Source: Bacteroidales bacterium Bact_07 (GTDB lineage: Bacteria > Bacteroidota > Bacteroidia > Bacteroidales > Tenuifilaceae). Taken from it: a DNA stretch of 10,136 bases. The notes under the pieces were generated by a model. That model did no database searches. It was not told the origin of the DNA and was given only the letters and a program-made list of their open reading frames with translations. A program made the position numbers and the translations under genes. Below, one piece after another: positions 1 through 7,100 of the stretch. Location of the stretch: NCBI GenBank assembly GCA_001603415.1, contig LUYY01000197.1, positions 1 to 10,136 of the forward strand, in the 5' to 3' direction. Within the stretch, counting starts at the first letter, position 1, and the number at the start of each line of letters is the position of its first letter.

Positions 1-247
1 GTGTGATAGTAACGATTGTAATACCTAAGCGAAAGGTAAAGGTTTGCCAATTAATATCACCATTTATTCCAAACGTTTTTTTGTTAAACGATTTTGCAGC
101 AAGCAGGTAACCCAGTGTGAGAAAAAAGACCACTAAAAGCGGAATACTTTTGGGAATTTTTAGGTTGCTGAAGTAGAAAGTTAAAGGCAACCCGATAAAG
201 AGGATTACCAGTTCAGCCCACCGAAAAACTTTTGTAATCGGTGTCAT
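1..247 (-). CDS. CPBP-like intramembrane metalloprotease, N-terminal fragment (runs off window)
   Basis: This frame starts with ATG at 247 and stays open for 82 codons to the window edge. The visible part begins MTPITKVFRWAELVILFIG. It has a hydrophobic segment at about residues 12-24, a short polar stretch with prolines (SNLKIPKSIP), and a second hydrophobic segment at about 36-50. The WAE-(hydrophobic)-G-P opening followed by a short 'IP' linker and a second helix is what I recall from the N-termini of CPBP/CAAX-type (Abi) membrane proteases. The catalytic EExxxR and HxxxN/B motifs would lie outside the window, so the family is not proven. It starts 12 bases after the histidine kinase stop and is probably co-transcribed with it. 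It could be another small integral membrane protein. Confidence 0.55.
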   Translation of the reverse strand, partial: MTPITKVFRWAELVILFIGLPLTFYFSNLKIPKSIPLLVVFFLTLGYLLAAKSFNKKTFGINGDINWQTFTFRLGITIVTIT

Positions 248-259
248 AAGTAAACTTAT

Positions 260-1447
260 TTATTGTGGAAGTTCAACAACTACGGTTGTTCCTTTGTTCA
301 GTTCCGATGAAAACTTCAGTTCACCTCTTAGTTTGCCAACTAACTCCTTACAGGTAACAAGGCCAATTCCGGTACCCTTCTCGTTATCGGTTCCCCTGGT
401 TGATTGGTAATCCTTAAAAAGGGATTGCATCTGTTCCGCCGACATGCCTATTCCATTATCGGTAATTTTAATGGCTGTGTTTTTGGAATTACTGTTTACC
501 TCAATTCTTATTTCACCCTCCGGGTAGGAGAATTTTATGGCGTTTGTGAGTAAATTGCGAACAATCACAGCCAGCATATCGGGGTCAGTATTCACCATTA
601 GCTCGTTAGGGACTTCTTCGGTTAGCTTTATTCGTTTTTTTTGCCAAATGGGTCGGAGGATGTTTACCTGTTTTTGTATTAGCGAGTCGATAGGAACTTC
701 CCTGAGTTTAGGTTCAATGGTTGTGGAGTTTAATTTGGCCCAGTTAAGGAGATTTTCAGTTAAATCGAAAAGGTTGTGGGCAAGATCGTTCAAAAGCTGA
801 AGGCGAATCTGAAAATACTCCTTGTTTTCAAAATCGTCCTCAAAGTTCATCAGCATAAGGTCTGTTATGCCCAGAAAGGCGTTGAATGGACTTTTAAGGT
901 CGTGCGATACTATTGAGAAAAGCTTTGAAAGCGACTGGTTCATCTCCTTGAGTTGTTGGTTCTGCTTTTCCAATTCCTGTTGCTTGATGATAAGCTGATT
1001 TTTAAGTTCCCTGTTTTGCTTGAGCACAGCCGATAGGGGCACACTCTCACCCTCCTGCTGCAACTCGGCAGGTTGCGACCAATGCCCATGTAGTATTTTC
1101 CATTCCCCATTCTCCTTTCGGAGTATGGCGGTTGTTCTATTGTTTGTGTATTCAAATTCGCCGGTTGGGAGCAAGAATCGCATATCTACCAGCCCCAAGA
1201 TGTAGGCTGAGTCGGTTGTAATAGGGTAAACTTTTAGCACCTTGAACTGGTAAGTAAAAGGTTCGGGTGCCTGTGAAAACTCCCTTCGGAAAAGTTCGGC
1301 CGAGTGTTGATATGTTAGGCTAAACTCATCAACCCCTGTTCCAATCATATTAAAATCAGGAGAGAACGCACTAAGCGTATCTTCTAATTTACGCTGAACA
1401 TAACTTTCGAAATACTTTAAGTACGCTTGTTTTACCTCGTCCTCCAT
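260..1447 (-). CDS. Soluble orphan histidine kinase with N-terminal NTF2/SnoaL-like domain
   Basis: This is a predicted cytoplasmic sensor kinase of 395 residues. Residues about 5-127 look like an NTF2/SnoaL-like (DUF4440-type) domain, ending in the typical W-K-I-x-H-x-H motif (EWKILHGHWS). Residues about 138-176 are a Q/E/K-rich coiled coil. The HisKA H-box SIVSHDLKSPFNAFLG carries the likely phospho-acceptor His182. The HATPase domain has the N-box (NLLTNAIKF, about 298-306), G1 box (DNGIG, 330-334) and G2 box (GTGIGL, 358-363). No signal peptide, membrane segment or receiver domain is present, and no response regulator lies nearby, so the partner is unknown. The frame extends eight codons upstream to a TTG at 1471. 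I prefer the ATG at 1447 because that TTG overlaps a TAnnTTTG promoter match and the domain starts just after the ATG. The input signal is not deducible. Confidence 0.9.
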   Translation of the reverse strand: MEDEVKQAYLKYFESYVQRKLEDTLSAFSPDFNMIGTGVDEFSLTYQHSAELFRREFSQAPEPFTYQFKVLKVYPITTDSAYILGLVDMRFLLPTGEFEYTNNRTTAILRKENGEWKILHGHWSQPAELQQEGESVPLSAVLKQNRELKNQLIIKQQELEKQNQQLKEMNQSLSKLFSIVSHDLKSPFNAFLGITDLMLMNFEDDFENKEYFQIRLQLLNDLAHNLFDLTENLLNWAKLNSTTIEPKLREVPIDSLIQKQVNILRPIWQKKRIKLTEEVPNELMVNTDPDMLAVIVRNLLTNAIKFSYPEGEIRIEVNSNSKNTAIKITDNGIGMSAEQMQSLFKDYQSTRGTDNEKGTGIGLVTCKELVGKLRGELKFSSELNKGTTVVVELPQ

Positions 1448-1468
1448 CGCAATTACAAAATTGAATTT

Positions 1469-1498
1469 CAAATTTATAAATCAAAATTCGTATTGTGC
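1469..1498 (-). promoter_or_regulatory. Candidate promoter of the histidine kinase gene
   Basis: Read on the minus strand, TAAATTTG (1476 to 1469) matches the Bacteroidota -7 consensus TAnnTTTG. A TTG lies 21 bases upstream (1500 to 1498), in the range seen for the -33 element. Transcription would begin near 1462, giving a leader of about 15 bases before the ATG at 1447. The match is short and the region AT-rich, so this is suggestive only. Confidence 0.35.
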
Positions 1499-1525
1499 AA
1501 TATCGTTTCGAATTTTTTGGTGAAT

Positions 1526-1555
1526 TTTGATATTTAGAAAAAAGTTGTAGTTTTG
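1526..1555 (+). promoter_or_regulatory. Candidate carAB promoter (TTTG-N18-TAnnTTTG)
   Basis: TTTG at 1526-1529 and TAGTTTTG at 1548-1555 are separated by 18 bases, fitting the Bacteroidota -33/-7 promoter consensus. The predicted start site is near 1560-1562. That places an untranslated or leader-coding region of about 205 bases, including an intrinsic terminator, ahead of carA. It is divergent from, and does not overlap, the candidate kinase promoter. Confidence 0.55.
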
Positions 1556-1571
1556 TATGAACATTTAGGAG

Positions 1572-1799
1572 ATGATTCCACTTCAAAAAATACTATTATC
1601 GACAAAGCACACGGGATTTGAACAAACGATACTTTTAATTATAATTCTTTTCAACCTGCCGGCCTTGGCAGGTTTTTTTTTGCCCATCCTATTTGCCCAA
1701 TTCACAATCAATATGGATCTGGTATTTCTCAAAGCAGCATATTCATTACTTAACTCATATCATAATGGAACATCAGCAAAAAGCCAGGCTTGTGCTTGA
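1572..1799 (+). CDS. Candidate carAB leader peptide ORF (75 codons)
   Basis: An ATG at 1572 opens a 75-codon frame about 10 bases after the predicted transcription start. AGGAG (1567-1571) abuts the ATG, a spacing too tight to be a convincing ribosome binding site. The peptide is hydrophobic and rich in Leu/Ile around residues 20-45, and I recognise no family. Its interest is positional: the frame reads through the U-rich stretch (about 1632-1652) and the whole terminator hairpin (codons 28-37), then ends 35 bases inside carA in another frame. A ribosome following closely behind polymerase would cover the hairpin, as at the pyrBI leader of enterobacteria. It may equally be a chance open frame in a non-coding leader. 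Confidence 0.25.
   Translation: MIPLQKILLSTKHTGFEQTILLIIILFNLPALAGFFLPILFAQFTINMDLVFLKAAYSLLNSYHNGTSAKSQACA
1653..1681 (+). terminator. Intrinsic terminator in the carAB leader (candidate attenuator)
   Basis: AACCTGCC (1653-1660), a six-base loop GGCCTT and GGCAGGTT (1667-1674) form a perfect 8-bp hairpin that ends in an unbroken run of nine T (1673-1681). The T run is only on the plus strand; in the other direction the hairpin is followed by TTGAAAAG, so it does not terminate minus-strand transcripts well. No plus-strand gene lies upstream, because the neighbouring kinase reads the other way. The terminator must therefore act on the carAB leader or on a short leader RNA. This is the main evidence for attenuation control of carAB. 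I found no obvious competing antiterminator helix. Confidence 0.8.
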
Positions 1800-2838
1800 A
1801 GATGGCTCGGTTTTTACCGGTTACTCCTTCGGATATTCCGGTAGCACTGCAGGGGAAGTGGTTTTTAATACGGCCATGAATGGATACCCTGAAAGTTTAA
1901 CCGATCCTTCGTATTTCGGTCAAATCCTTGTGGCTACTTTCCCTTTGATAGGTAATTATGGAGTTCCTGAGCCTAATCCGGTAGGCGGAATAGAGCAGAA
2001 CTGGGAATCGAGCCGAATTCATATCAAAGGCTTGATTGTTAGTGAGTACAGCCAGAATTATAGCCACTGGAATGCAAACAGGAGTTTGGGACAGTGGCTC
2101 GACCAAAACAGGATTCCTGCCATTAGCGGTATCGATACGCGTATGCTTACCAAGCGATTGCGCGAAAAGGGATGTATGCTCGGAAAGATAATTGTTGATG
2201 GCGATACTGATTGGTACGATCCCAACGCCGATAATCCGGTTGCCCAGGTGTCCGTTAACAAGCCCATAACCTACGGCAATGGAAAGAAAAGGATTGTGCT
2301 GGTTGATTGCGGCGTTAAAAACAACATCCTGCGATGCCTTTTGAGGCGCGATGTTCAAGTTTATCGTGTCCCTTACAATTACAACTTTTTGAACGAGGAT
2401 TTTGATGCGGTTCTGATTTCGAATGGCCCAGGCGATCCCAAGGCAAACACAAAAACCATTGAACATATTCGGGGATTGATAGAAAGGAGTATGCCGATAA
2501 TGGGAATTTGCTTGGGTAATCAACTTCTGGCTTTGGCATCGGGTGCTAACACATATAAACTATCGTACGGCCATAGGGGGCATAACCAACCCGTTAGGCT
2601 GAAAGGCTCAAACCAATGCTTTATTACATCGCAAAACCATGGTTTTGCTGTTGATATATCAACTCTTTCCGATGAGTGGGAAGTGATGTTCGAAAACCTG
2701 AACGATGGTACTTGCGAAGGAATCAGGCATAAATCCAAGCCTTTCTTTGCCGTTCAGTTTCATCCCGAAGCTTCCGGCGGCCCAAACGATACCGAGTTCC
2801 TCTTTGATGAGTTCATCAACCTAATCGATAAAAAATAA
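1765..2838 (+). CDS. carA: Carbamoyl-phosphate synthase small (glutaminase) subunit CarA
   Basis: This is the glutamine amidotransferase subunit of carbamoyl-phosphate synthetase. It hydrolyses glutamine and passes ammonia to CarB for pyrimidine and arginine synthesis in the cytoplasm. The product is 357 residues, in the normal range. The CPSase small-chain N-terminal domain covers about 6-135 (VLEDGSVFTGYSFG, GEVVFNTAMNGYPESLTDPS), and the class I GATase domain about 175-355. The catalytic triad is intact: Cys249 in GICLGNQ, and His333 and Glu335 in QFHPEA. The frame opens further upstream at a TTG (1693), but the ATG at 1765 gives the family's usual N-terminus. The gene is 11 bases before carB and behind a terminator-containing leader. 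Several stretches (SKPFFAVQFHPE, ITSQNHG) closely resemble the eukaryotic CAD/CPS1 glutaminase region as I recall it, although here the active-site Cys is present, unlike CPS1. Confidence 0.97.
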   Translation: MEHQQKARLVLEDGSVFTGYSFGYSGSTAGEVVFNTAMNGYPESLTDPSYFGQILVATFPLIGNYGVPEPNPVGGIEQNWESSRIHIKGLIVSEYSQNYSHWNANRSLGQWLDQNRIPAISGIDTRMLTKRLREKGCMLGKIIVDGDTDWYDPNADNPVAQVSVNKPITYGNGKKRIVLVDCGVKNNILRCLLRRDVQVYRVPYNYNFLNEDFDAVLISNGPGDPKANTKTIEHIRGLIERSMPIMGICLGNQLLALASGANTYKLSYGHRGHNQPVRLKGSNQCFITSQNHGFAVDISTLSDEWEVMFENLNDGTCEGIRHKSKPFFAVQFHPEASGGPNDTEFLFDEFINLIDKK

Positions 2839-2849
2839 AATCAATAGCT

Positions 2850-5800
2850 ATGCCATTACAACATAAATACAGCAAAGTATTGGTGCTTGGTTCGGGAGCA
2901 CTAAAAATAGGCGAGGCCGGTGAGTTCGATTACAGCGGATCGCAGGCTTTAAAAGCCCTTAGGGAGGAGGGAATAAGGTCGATACTGGTTAATCCGAATA
3001 TTGCTACTGTTCAAACCAGTTCCGATGTAGCCGATATCATCTACTTTGAACCCGTTAAGCCCGATACCGTAAGGCAAATCATCGAAAAGGAACGCCCCGA
3101 AGGGATATTCCTGTCGTTTGGAGGTCAAACCGCTTTAAACTGTGGTGTGGAGCTATACCGTAATGGCACATTACAGGAATATAGCGTCAAAGTGCTTGGA
3201 ACGCCGGTTAATACCATTATAAACACCGAGGATCGGGAACTTTTTGTTGATGAGCTAAATAAGATAGGTGTTAGCACCCCGCGAAGCGTAGCGGTAAAAA
3301 CCGTGACCGATGCTCTTACGGCTGCCGGGCAAATTGGTTTTCCGGTAATTGTTAGGGCAGCCTTTACACTTGGCGGGCAAGGCAGCGGATTCTGTTCCAA
3401 CCCCGAAGAATTGAAGACCTTAGCATCCAATGCTCTTACCTATGCCCCTCAAATTGTGGTTGAGGAATCGCTCAAGGGATGGAAGGAGGTTGAATATGAG
3501 GTGGTTCGCGATAGGTACGATAACTGCATAACGGTATGCAATATGGAAAATTTCGACCCGCTAGGTATTCATACAGGCGAGAGTATAGTGGTTGCGCCAT
3601 CGCAAACGCTAACCAACTCAGAATACCATAAGTTAAGGGCAATGTCAATAAAGATTGTTCGTCATTTGGGAATTGTTGGTGAGTGTAACGTTCAGTTTGC
3701 CCTCGATCCCAATAGTGAGGATTACAGGGTAATTGAGGTTAACGCTCGCCTGTCGAGATCGTCGGCTTTGGCTTCTAAGGCAACAGGCTACCCTTTGGCA
3801 TTTGTTGCCGCTAAGTTAGGATTAGGTTACGGCTTGTTTGAGTTGCAGAACTCGGTAACCCAAAAAACAACCGCATTCTTTGAGCCAGCACTCGATTACG
3901 TTGTGGTGAAAATTCCACGATGGGATTTGGCTAAGTTTAAAGGGGTATCGCGCAGTATTGGCTCGGCCATGAAAAGCGTTGGCGAGGTAATGGCCATAGG
4001 CCGGTCGTTTGAGGAGGCCATTCAAAAAGGTCTCAGAATGATTGGCCAAGGGATGCATGGCCTTGTGGCAAATTCCCACTTTAAAGTGAACAAAATTCAA
4101 TCTTTACTCGAAAATCCTACCGACCAGCGTATTTTTGCCATTGCGCAGGCATTTGAGCAGGGCTGGAGTGCCGAAAAAATAAACTCCATCACCCGAATCG
4201 ACCGATGGTTTCTCGATAAACTTCAAGGTATTGTTGAGGTTTCCAAGCAATTATCAGCATTTACATCTATTGAGCAGATGCCCTCGGAAATGATTATTGA
4301 CGCAAAGCGTAAGGGTTTTTCCGATTTTCAGCTGGCACGATTGATTTACAACCCTTCGCCCGATAAAATTGAGGAGTATCAACAACTAGTTAGAAATTAT
4401 CGTAAAGCAAAGGGGATAATTCCCTGTGTGAAACAAATCGATACTTTGGCGGCGGAGTTTCCTTCGGAAACGGCATACCTTTACCTAACCTATCATGGCT
4501 CCGAGGACGATACAGTTCCAAAACCCAAACCAAAGGTTTTGGTTTTAGGTTCAGGTGCATACCGTATTGGAAGTTCTGTTGAGTTTGATTGGTGCACCGT
4601 TAGCGCTGTAAAGGAGTTTCGCCGCTTGGGTTTTGAGGCCATTGTTTTGAACTATAACCCCGAAACCGTAAGCACCGATTACGACATGAGCGATAAACTT
4701 TATTTTGATGAGCTTACCTTTGAGCGGGTAATGGATGTTGTTGAAGTTGAGCGCCCACTCGGGGTGGTTGTTTCGGTTGGTGGACAAATTCCCAATAATT
4801 TGGCCGGTCGATTGCATGCAGCAGGTGTAAGAATTTTGGGTACATCACCAGTTTCAATCGATATGGCCGAGGATCGACAAAAGTTTTCGGCCTTACTCGA
4901 TAGGCTTGGTATCGATCAGCCCGAGTGGCAGGAGTTAACCACCATGGAACAGGTGCAGGCTTTTGTTAATAGGGTGGGATATCCCGTCTTAATCCGCCCT
5001 TCGTACGTTCTATCGGGTTCGGCCATGAACGTGGTATCCAATGCCGACGATTTGAATGAGTACTTAACGGTGGCCGCCGAGGTGTCCAAGGCACACCCGG
5101 TTGTCATTTCCGAATTTATTGAGGGTGCTAAGGAAATTGAGTACGATGCTGTGGCAAACGATGGCCGTATATACATTGATGCCATATCGGAACACATTGA
5201 GTTTGCTGGGGTTCATTCGGGTGATGCTACGCTGGTATTTCCACCGCAACGACTTTACCTCGAAACCATTCGCCGTATCAGGCGAATTGCTGCTGCCCTT
5301 GCCAGTGAATTGAGGATTACTGGCCCTTTTAATATCCAGTTCCTGGCTAAGAATAATCAAATTAAGGTGATAGAGTGTAACCTAAGGTCCAGCAGGAGTT
5401 TCCCCTTTGTATCCAAGGTGATGAATTACAATATAATTGCTGCAGCCGTTGACTTTATGATAGGGGTGAAACCGGCTTTAAATCCACCCTCAATGCTCGA
5501 CATAGCCCATGTGGGTGTAAAGGCATCACAGTTCTCGTTTGGCAGGCTTACCCTTGCCGACCCGGTGCTTGGGGTCGAAATGGCCTCAACGGGCGAGGTG
5601 GGTTGTATTGGACAAAATGTGAACGAGGCCTTGCTTAAGGCCATGCTTTCGGTTGGTTATCGGATTCCACAAAGGGCTATCCTGGTGTCATCGGGCCCCC
5701 TTAGGTCAAAACTTTCGCTAATCGATCCCATTGCTCGATTGGCTAAACGCGGTTTTACGATTTATGCTACCCGAGGAACGGCTATATTCCTTAACGATCA

Positions 5801-6083
5801 TGGCGTTCCCGCCATATCGGTCTCCTGGCCCGATGAGTGCAATACTGAGCCAAATAGCCTCGTGTTAATTCAGACCCAGCAGGTTGATATGGTGATAAAT
5901 ATCCCTAAAAACCTATCGCGCAGCGAACTCCATAACGACTACACCATTCGGAGGACAGCCATTGACCATAACATTCCGCTAATAACAAACGCTCGACTGG
6001 CTTCGGCCTTTATCGAGGCTTTTCTTAATAGCGATTTATCGCGGATGGAGGTAAAAGACTACTATGAACTTGTTGGCGTTTAG
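2850..6083 (+). CDS. carB: Carbamoyl-phosphate synthase large subunit CarB, eukaryote-like type
   Basis: This 1077-residue synthetase subunit makes carbamoyl phosphate from bicarbonate, ammonia and two ATP. The carboxyphosphate domain (about 1-400) has the GSGALKIGEAGEFDYSGSQA opening, Arg129, Arg169 and the E-V-N-A-R motif near 296-300. The oligomerisation region spans about 400-555. The carbamoyl-phosphate domain (about 560-935) begins VLGSGAYRIGSSVEFDW and carries ECNLRSSRSFPFVSK near 842-856. An MGS-like allosteric domain covers about 940-1077. Both ATP-grasp halves look intact. Motifs such as VKQIDTLAAE, SSVEFDW, ECNLRSSRS and HNDYTIRRTA match human CPS1/CAD, as I recall them, better than E. 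coli CarB. In the allosteric domain Thr974 and Thr977 are kept, but Trp993 replaces the E. coli Lys993 involved in UMP/IMP response. The ATG lies 11 bases after carA, without a clear Shine-Dalgarno sequence. Confidence 0.97.
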   Translation: MPLQHKYSKVLVLGSGALKIGEAGEFDYSGSQALKALREEGIRSILVNPNIATVQTSSDVADIIYFEPVKPDTVRQIIEKERPEGIFLSFGGQTALNCGVELYRNGTLQEYSVKVLGTPVNTIINTEDRELFVDELNKIGVSTPRSVAVKTVTDALTAAGQIGFPVIVRAAFTLGGQGSGFCSNPEELKTLASNALTYAPQIVVEESLKGWKEVEYEVVRDRYDNCITVCNMENFDPLGIHTGESIVVAPSQTLTNSEYHKLRAMSIKIVRHLGIVGECNVQFALDPNSEDYRVIEVNARLSRSSALASKATGYPLAFVAAKLGLGYGLFELQNSVTQKTTAFFEPALDYVVVKIPRWDLAKFKGVSRSIGSAMKSVGEVMAIGRSFEEAIQKGLRMIGQGMHGLVANSHFKVNKIQSLLENPTDQRIFAIAQAFEQGWSAEKINSITRIDRWFLDKLQGIVEVSKQLSAFTSIEQMPSEMIIDAKRKGFSDFQLARLIYNPSPDKIEEYQQLVRNYRKAKGIIPCVKQIDTLAAEFPSETAYLYLTYHGSEDDTVPKPKPKVLVLGSGAYRIGSSVEFDWCTVSAVKEFRRLGFEAIVLNYNPETVSTDYDMSDKLYFDELTFERVMDVVEVERPLGVVVSVGGQIPNNLAGRLHAAGVRILGTSPVSIDMAEDRQKFSALLDRLGIDQPEWQELTTMEQVQAFVNRVGYPVLIRPSYVLSGSAMNVVSNADDLNEYLTVAAEVSKAHPVVISEFIEGAKEIEYDAVANDGRIYIDAISEHIEFAGVHSGDATLVFPPQRLYLETIRRIRRIAAALASELRITGPFNIQFLAKNNQIKVIECNLRSSRSFPFVSKVMNYNIIAAAVDFMIGVKPALNPPSMLDIAHVGVKASQFSFGRLTLADPVLGVEMASTGEVGCIGQNVNEALLKAMLSVGYRIPQRAILVSSGPLRSKLSLIDPIARLAKRGFTIYATRGTAIFLNDHGVPAISVSWPDECNTEPNSLVLIQTQQVDMVINIPKNLSRSELHNDYTIRRTAIDHNIPLITNARLASAFIEAFLNSDLSRMEVKDYYELVGV

Positions 6084-6108
6084 TTCATGGGCCCACTGAA
6101 CTTATTTT
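6082..6108 (+). terminator. Weak candidate terminator after carB
   Basis: AGTTCA (6082-6087) pairs with TGAACT (6097-6102). The helix can extend by two more pairs around a bulged C to a GGCC tetraloop. It overlaps the carB stop codon and is followed by TTATTTTAG, a broken T tract. It is a plausible but not strong intrinsic terminator between carB and the metal transporter gene. Confidence 0.4.
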
Positions 6109-6149
6109 AGTAAACTTTGTTACCAAAAGTTCCGATAATTTTATGTGAT

Positions 6150-6962
6150 ATGGACTATGAGATGCCTGATGTGCTTTTAGCCTTTGGACTGACCCTGTTT
6201 GCCGGTTTATCAACCGGTATTGGTAGTGCCATAGCATTCTTTTCAAAGCATACAAATACTAAGTTCCTTTCGTTGGCGCTCGGTTTTTCGGCCGGAGTGA
6301 TGATTTATGTGTCATTCATTGAAATTTTTTCCAAAGCACGTGAGTCGCTGGTCGATGCAATTGGCTTGCATTTAGGTTCATGGGTTACGGTAGTTTCGTT
6401 TTTTGGGGGTATGGCTCTTATCGCAATCATTGATAAGCTAATTCCGGAACAGGAAAACCCACACGAGGTTATGCTGGTTGAGGATGCCGCGAGCGGACGT
6501 AAAAAGAAAAGCAAGCTGATGCGCATGGGATTGCTAACAGCTTTAGCCATTGCCATCCATAACTTCCCCGAAGGGTTGGCCACATTTACGGCGGCTTTAT
6601 CGAATCCAAAGTTAGGTGTGGCGATTGCGGTAGCAATTGCTATTCATAATATTCCAGAGGGAATTGCTGTATCGGTTCCTATATTCTATGCTACAAAAGA
6701 TAAGCGAAAGGCGTTTAGGCTATCGTTCCTCTCGGGCCTTGCTGAACCTATTGGCGCTATAGTTGGATATTTGCTGCTTATGCCGTTTATTAACGGTGTT
6801 ACGTTTGGAATTCTGTTTGCAGCAGTTGCAGGTATAATGGTATTTATCTCTGTTGATGAGTTACTTCCTGCTGCCCGCGAGTATGGCGAGCACCACCTTT
6901 CCATTTACGGACTTATAGCCGGCATGGTGGTAATGTCGGTTAGTTTGTTAATGTTTATCTGA
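6150..6962 (+). CDS. zupT: ZIP-family divalent metal importer (ZupT-like)
   Basis: This is a predicted inner-membrane importer of zinc and possibly iron, manganese or cobalt. It is about 270 residues with roughly eight hydrophobic segments. The two metal-binding helices carry the diagnostic ZupT motifs: HNFPEGLATF (His137, Asn138, Pro140, Glu141) and HNIPEGIAVSVP (His166, Asn167, Pro169, Glu170). A charged cytoplasmic loop (about 98-124, with GRKKKSK) precedes them, and SVDELLPAAREYG near the C-terminus is also typical. The open frame extends to a TTG at 6117. The ATG at 6150 is preferred; one at 6162 is possible. A weak -7 match (AAACTTTG, 6112-6119) suggests a promoter separate from carAB. 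The gene converges on the metal/oxyanion operon to its right. Metal specificity cannot be read from sequence. Confidence 0.92.
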   Translation: MDYEMPDVLLAFGLTLFAGLSTGIGSAIAFFSKHTNTKFLSLALGFSAGVMIYVSFIEIFSKARESLVDAIGLHLGSWVTVVSFFGGMALIAIIDKLIPEQENPHEVMLVEDAASGRKKKSKLMRMGLLTALAIAIHNFPEGLATFTAALSNPKLGVAIAVAIAIHNIPEGIAVSVPIFYATKDKRKAFRLSFLSGLAEPIGAIVGYLLLMPFINGVTFGILFAAVAGIMVFISVDELLPAAREYGEHHLSIYGLIAGMVVMSVSLLMFI

Positions 6963-7047
6963 CAGGTTGTTTTTTCCGAAATTAGTGAGTGGAAACGCAA
7001 AAAATATTTAAACAAATAGTTTCTATTGACGGATAGGGGTTTAAAAC

Positions 7048-7090
7048 AAACAAAAACGGTTGACTCAAAAGGTCAACCGTTTTGTTTTTG
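7048..7090. terminator. Bidirectional intrinsic terminator between convergent genes
   Basis: AAAACGGTTGAC (7053-7064) and GTCAACCGTTTT (7072-7083) form a perfect 12-bp hairpin with loop TCAAAAG. The plus strand continues TTTTGTTTTT, and the minus strand continues TTTTTGTTTGTTTT, so either transcript meets a hairpin and a T tract. It lies between the ZIP transporter gene (plus) and the FmdE-family gene (minus) and probably ends both. The 85 bases from 6963 to 7047 hold nothing else that I can identify. Confidence 0.9.
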
Positions 7091-7100
7091 ATGGCAGATT

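Noticed and set aside
246..259. ATAAGTAAACTTAT, a palindrome resembling the candidate TetR operator, between the kinase stop and the next start
   Set aside because: Its arms are one base shorter on each side than the operator, the outer bases differ, and it covers the start codon of the downstream gene inside an apparent operon. Treated as chance in AT-rich sequence.
1653..1674. The CCTGCC/GGCAGG hairpin as a dispersed repeat or REP-like element
   Set aside because: Only one copy is in the window, and the uninterrupted T run fits an intrinsic terminator better. A genome-wide search would be needed to exclude it fully.
1693..1764. N-terminal extension of CarA starting at TTG 1693
   Set aside because: The extra 24 residues have no counterpart in CarA, the start would be TTG, and the ATG at 1765 gives the normal family N-terminus.
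1897..2523. Long minus-strand open frame (208 codons) opposite carA
   Set aside because: It lies wholly antisense to a clearly coding, conserved gene and shows no recognisable motif. It is a codon-structure shadow.
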